Assembly: GCA_016928125.1 (NCBI GenBank)
Contig: JAFGLK010000142.1
Coordinates: 1-15,182, forward strand
DNA: 15,182 bases
DNA from: Anaerolineae bacterium
GTDB taxonomy: Bacteria; Chloroflexota; Anaerolineae; UBA1429
Reading direction: 5' to 3'
Of the stretch, positions 13,242 through 15,182 are shown piece after piece; position 1 is the first letter of the stretch; the number at the start of each line of letters is the position of its first letter. The translations under genes and the position numbers were made by a program. The notes below the pieces were generated by a model. The model saw only the letters and a program-made list of their open reading frames with translations. It had not been told where the DNA came from and did no database searches.

Positions 13242-14807
13242 TCAGGAGCGCTGCCACCCCAGGGCACGCAGGGGCCAGAGCACGGCGGTCAAACGTAGCT
13301 GCCAGCCTACGACGAGATAGATGAATCCACCCGCCCCAGCGCCAAGGGCGACGAGCCAGAGTGGCCCTAGGCCAACACGTTGCCCCAGCCATAGGATACC
13401 GCCCACAACGGCGCCCATGGCCGTGGTCGCCAGCCCAATCTGGGCCAGCCCCTTGAGCGTCTCGCGCCCTTCGATGCCGCCCCAGCGGCGACGCAACACC
13501 GCCAGCAGCACCAATACCTCGACGGATACCGCCAAAGTGTTGGCCAGCGCCAGGCCTCCATGCCCCAGCGGGCCCATCAGGGCCACGCCCAACAGAAGGT
13601 TGGCAGCCGCCGAGCCCACGGCGATGAATAGCGGGGTCACCGTGTCCTGTTGGGCGAAAAAGGCGCGGGCCACGACTTCCAGACAGGCATGGCCGACCAG
13701 GCCCAAAGCATAGAAACGCACAGCGATGTACACGGCCTCGGTGGCGCCGGAGCCAAAAGCCCCACGTTGGTAGAGTACCTCTAGCAGGGGCCGCCCCAGG
13801 AGAATCAAGCCCATGGCGGCCGGAATGGTCAGCCCCAGGATAGCGCGCAGCGTATCGCTCATCGTCTGGCGCAAGGCGGCCAGTTCCTGCTGCGCCGCCA
13901 GCTCGGCCAGCGTGGGCAGCGCCACCAGACCAAATGCGGTGCCGATGACCGTCTCCGGCAACTGCATCAAGTCCCAGCCCCACTCCAGGGCGCTGAGGCT
14001 GCCTGCCCCCAGCCGCGAGGCTAGGTTGGCCGTGAGCAACAGGGTAAGCTGGAACACACCGAGGTCGAGGATGCGTGGGGCCATGAGCTTGAGTACACGG
14101 GGCACGGCACCATCACGCGTGGAGAGGATGGGCTGCCAGCTGAAGCCATAGCGCATCAGCCCCGGTACCTGCACCGCCAGATGCAGGCACGCCCCCGCCA
14201 CAGCGCCCACGGCCAAACCTCGGATGCCCCAGCGCGGCGCCAGAAACAGCGCGCCGGCCACCACCCCCAGCGGATAGACGGTTGGGGCCAGCGCCGGCAG
14301 CAGAAAATGCTTCACGCTGTGCAACACGCTGGTCTGCACGGCGCTCAGGCCAAAGATCAGCGTTGAGACCAGCACCACGCGCATTACCCGCGCCGTCTCG
14401 GCCTGGGCCTCGGGCGTGAAGCCTGGGGCGATGAGGCGGCGAACGAGCATCGGCGCCAGGATGCCGGCGACCAGTGCGAGGACGGCGATGGCCAGGCCCA
14501 CGACGTTGCTGATGGCGCTGGCGAGCCGCCAGAACGCAGCCCGATCGTCGCGCGCGAGGTAGCCGCTTAGCACCGGAATGAGCGCCGTAGCCAGCGCGCC
14601 GCCCGCGACGATGGTAAAGAGCAACTCGGGAAGCTTGAAGGCGGCATAGTAGATGTCCAACTCGCCGCTGATGCCGAACTGCCGGGCGATGACCATGTTG
14701 CGCACAAGCGCTGCGCCCGCCGCCAGGCCGAAGAAGGCCGCGACCACGAGGGTATTGCGCGCCAAGTGCGCCTCTCGGCGCGCCAGATGCGCCTCCTGGC
14801 TCTCCAC
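13242..14807 (-). CDS. MurJ/MviN-like lipid flippase (MOP superfamily)
   Basis: 521-residue integral membrane protein with 12-14 hydrophobic helices, matching the MurJ/MviN family that flips lipid II for peptidoglycan synthesis. The N-terminal signature VIARQFG...LDIYYAAFKLPELL...GGALATALIPVL and the later GTAFGLVALPTL, AFFAQQDTVTPL and GHGGLALANTLA segments align with MurJ. By eye against E. coli MurJ as I remember it, R24 and D39 are kept (R36, D51), but R52/R53, E57, R270 and E273 are replaced (F64/T65, G69, D279, Q282). The substrate may therefore differ. The start is taken as GTG 14805-14807, four bases after the TPR stop codon and without a strong Shine-Dalgarno, implying coupled translation. 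The longer frame to 14933 only runs inside the TPR gene. Residues 5-17 hold a doubled EAHLAR. Confidence 0.88.
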   Translation of the reverse strand: MESQEAHLARREAHLARNTLVVAAFFGLAAGAALVRNMVIARQFGISGELDIYYAAFKLPELLFTIVAGGALATALIPVLSGYLARDDRAAFWRLASAISNVVGLAIAVLALVAGILAPMLVRRLIAPGFTPEAQAETARVMRVVLVSTLIFGLSAVQTSVLHSVKHFLLPALAPTVYPLGVVAGALFLAPRWGIRGLAVGAVAGACLHLAVQVPGLMRYGFSWQPILSTRDGAVPRVLKLMAPRILDLGVFQLTLLLTANLASRLGAGSLSALEWGWDLMQLPETVIGTAFGLVALPTLAELAAQQELAALRQTMSDTLRAILGLTIPAAMGLILLGRPLLEVLYQRGAFGSGATEAVYIAVRFYALGLVGHACLEVVARAFFAQQDTVTPLFIAVGSAAANLLLGVALMGPLGHGGLALANTLAVSVEVLVLLAVLRRRWGGIEGRETLKGLAQIGLATTAMGAVVGGILWLGQRVGLGPLWLVALGAGAGGFIYLVVGWQLRLTAVLWPLRALGWQRS

Positions 14808-14811
14808 CTCG

Positions 14812-15182
14812 CTACTCGCCGAGGCGGGCAAGGGCCACCCGGGCAGCCGCGTAGTTGGCCTTCTTATCCAGCGCCATGCGCAGCGCATCCCGCGCACCGG
14901 CCACGTCGCCTTTGGCCTCCAGCGCCAGGGCACGCCAGTAGTGTAGCTCCTCGACGTCGCTCGTCACTCGGATGGTGGCATCGGCCAGGGCGATGACCTC
15001 GTCATACCGCCCCACTTGATAGTAAGCCTGAAATGCGCCGAACTGATACCACATCATGCGATAGGGCAGGCCGATGAGGCGCGCCCGGTCATAGGCCGCG
15101 GCCGCCTCCTCGGGACGTCCATTGTGCAGCAGGTTGGTGCCCAGCGTGAACCAGGCAAAGCCATTCTCCGGCTCGCCACTCA
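14812..15182 (-). CDS. TPR-repeat protein, C-terminal part (cut by window edge)
   Basis: The last 122 codons of a gene that starts beyond the right edge. Three helix-turn-helix TPR units are visible: a first with WFTLGTNLLHNGRPEEAAAAY, a second with WYQFGAFQAYYQVGRYDEVIALA, and a third with YWRALALEAKGDVAGARDAL; the end ALARLGE is followed by TAG. The first unit is the best canonical TPR. TPRs are protein-binding repeats. From memory, Chloroflexota C39-type peptidases carry a similar TPR tail, with GLPYRM-WYQFG-like sequence, but the catalytic part, if any, is outside the window. It lies directly upstream of the MurJ-like gene on the same strand, four bases from its GTG, so they are probably cotranscribed. 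Confidence 0.85.
   Translation of the reverse strand, partial: SGEPENGFAWFTLGTNLLHNGRPEEAAAAYDRARLIGLPYRMMWYQFGAFQAYYQVGRYDEVIALADATIRVTSDVEELHYWRALALEAKGDVAGARDALRMALDKKANYAAARVALARLGE

Noticed and set aside
14808..14933. 42-residue extension of the MurJ-like protein
   Set aside because: It overlaps the TPR coding region in another frame and its Arg/Trp-rich sequence has no counterpart in MurJ.

Overview
The window looks like chromosomal DNA of a member of the Chloroflexota, most likely class Anaerolineae. DNA is GC-rich (roughly 60% by eye). One surface protein carries a long Pro/Thr linker of TATPVPPT-type repeats, a hallmark of that group. The gene set (B12-dependent radical SAM enzyme, aldehyde:ferredoxin oxidoreductase, URO-D-like protein, enolase-superfamily dehydratase, cytoplasmic GH29 fucosidase, DUF438/hemerythrin/PAS protein) fits an anaerobic or facultative heterotroph. 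The taxonomic call is inference; no rRNA or marker gene is present.

Layout, left to right. 10-1104 (-): zinc-dependent medium-chain alcohol dehydrogenase. 1308-2198 (+): EamA/DMT permease, diverging from the dehydrogenase. 2330-2782 (-): small VOC/glyoxalase-fold protein, convergent with the permease across a hairpin. 3038-4531 (+): B12-binding radical SAM protein of the DUF4070 type. A strong bidirectional hairpin (4568-4604) separates it from 4653-5543 (-), a membrane-anchored Pro/Thr-linker protein with an unrecognised six-cysteine domain. 5675-6835 and 6874-7926 (-): a two-gene operon, URO-D-like protein then enolase-superfamily sugar-acid dehydratase. It diverges from 8185-9468 (+), alpha-L-fucosidase. 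9552-9743 (-): tiny two-helix membrane protein. 9865-11067 (+): DUF438-hemerythrin-PAS protein with a CRP/FNR-like box upstream. 11137-13008 (-): aldehyde:ferredoxin oxidoreductase. 13242-14807 (-): MurJ/MviN-like flippase, coupled to the 3' end of a TPR protein that runs off the right edge.

How the genes may work together. The clearest functional group is 5675-9468: a cytoplasmic fucosidase back-to-back with a dehydratase/URO-D operon, with divergent promoter-like sequences sharing one control region. This suggests catabolism of fucosylated or related glycans; the dehydrogenase and EamA permease could belong to similar metabolism but are not linked. The DUF438 protein and the AOR point to redox or oxygen-related metabolism. 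The other genes look like single transcription units separated by promoters and hairpins.

No gap between genes exceeds 300 bases; the longest are 7927-8184, 2783-3037, 13009-13241 and 1105-1307. I see no tRNA, rRNA, CRISPR array, insertion sequence, integrase, phage gene or recognisable defence system. The window is mostly ordinary chromosome. The most unusual items are the MurJ-like protein lacking several cavity charges, the six-cysteine surface domain, the URO-D/dehydratase pairing and the CRP/FNR-type site placed for class II activation.
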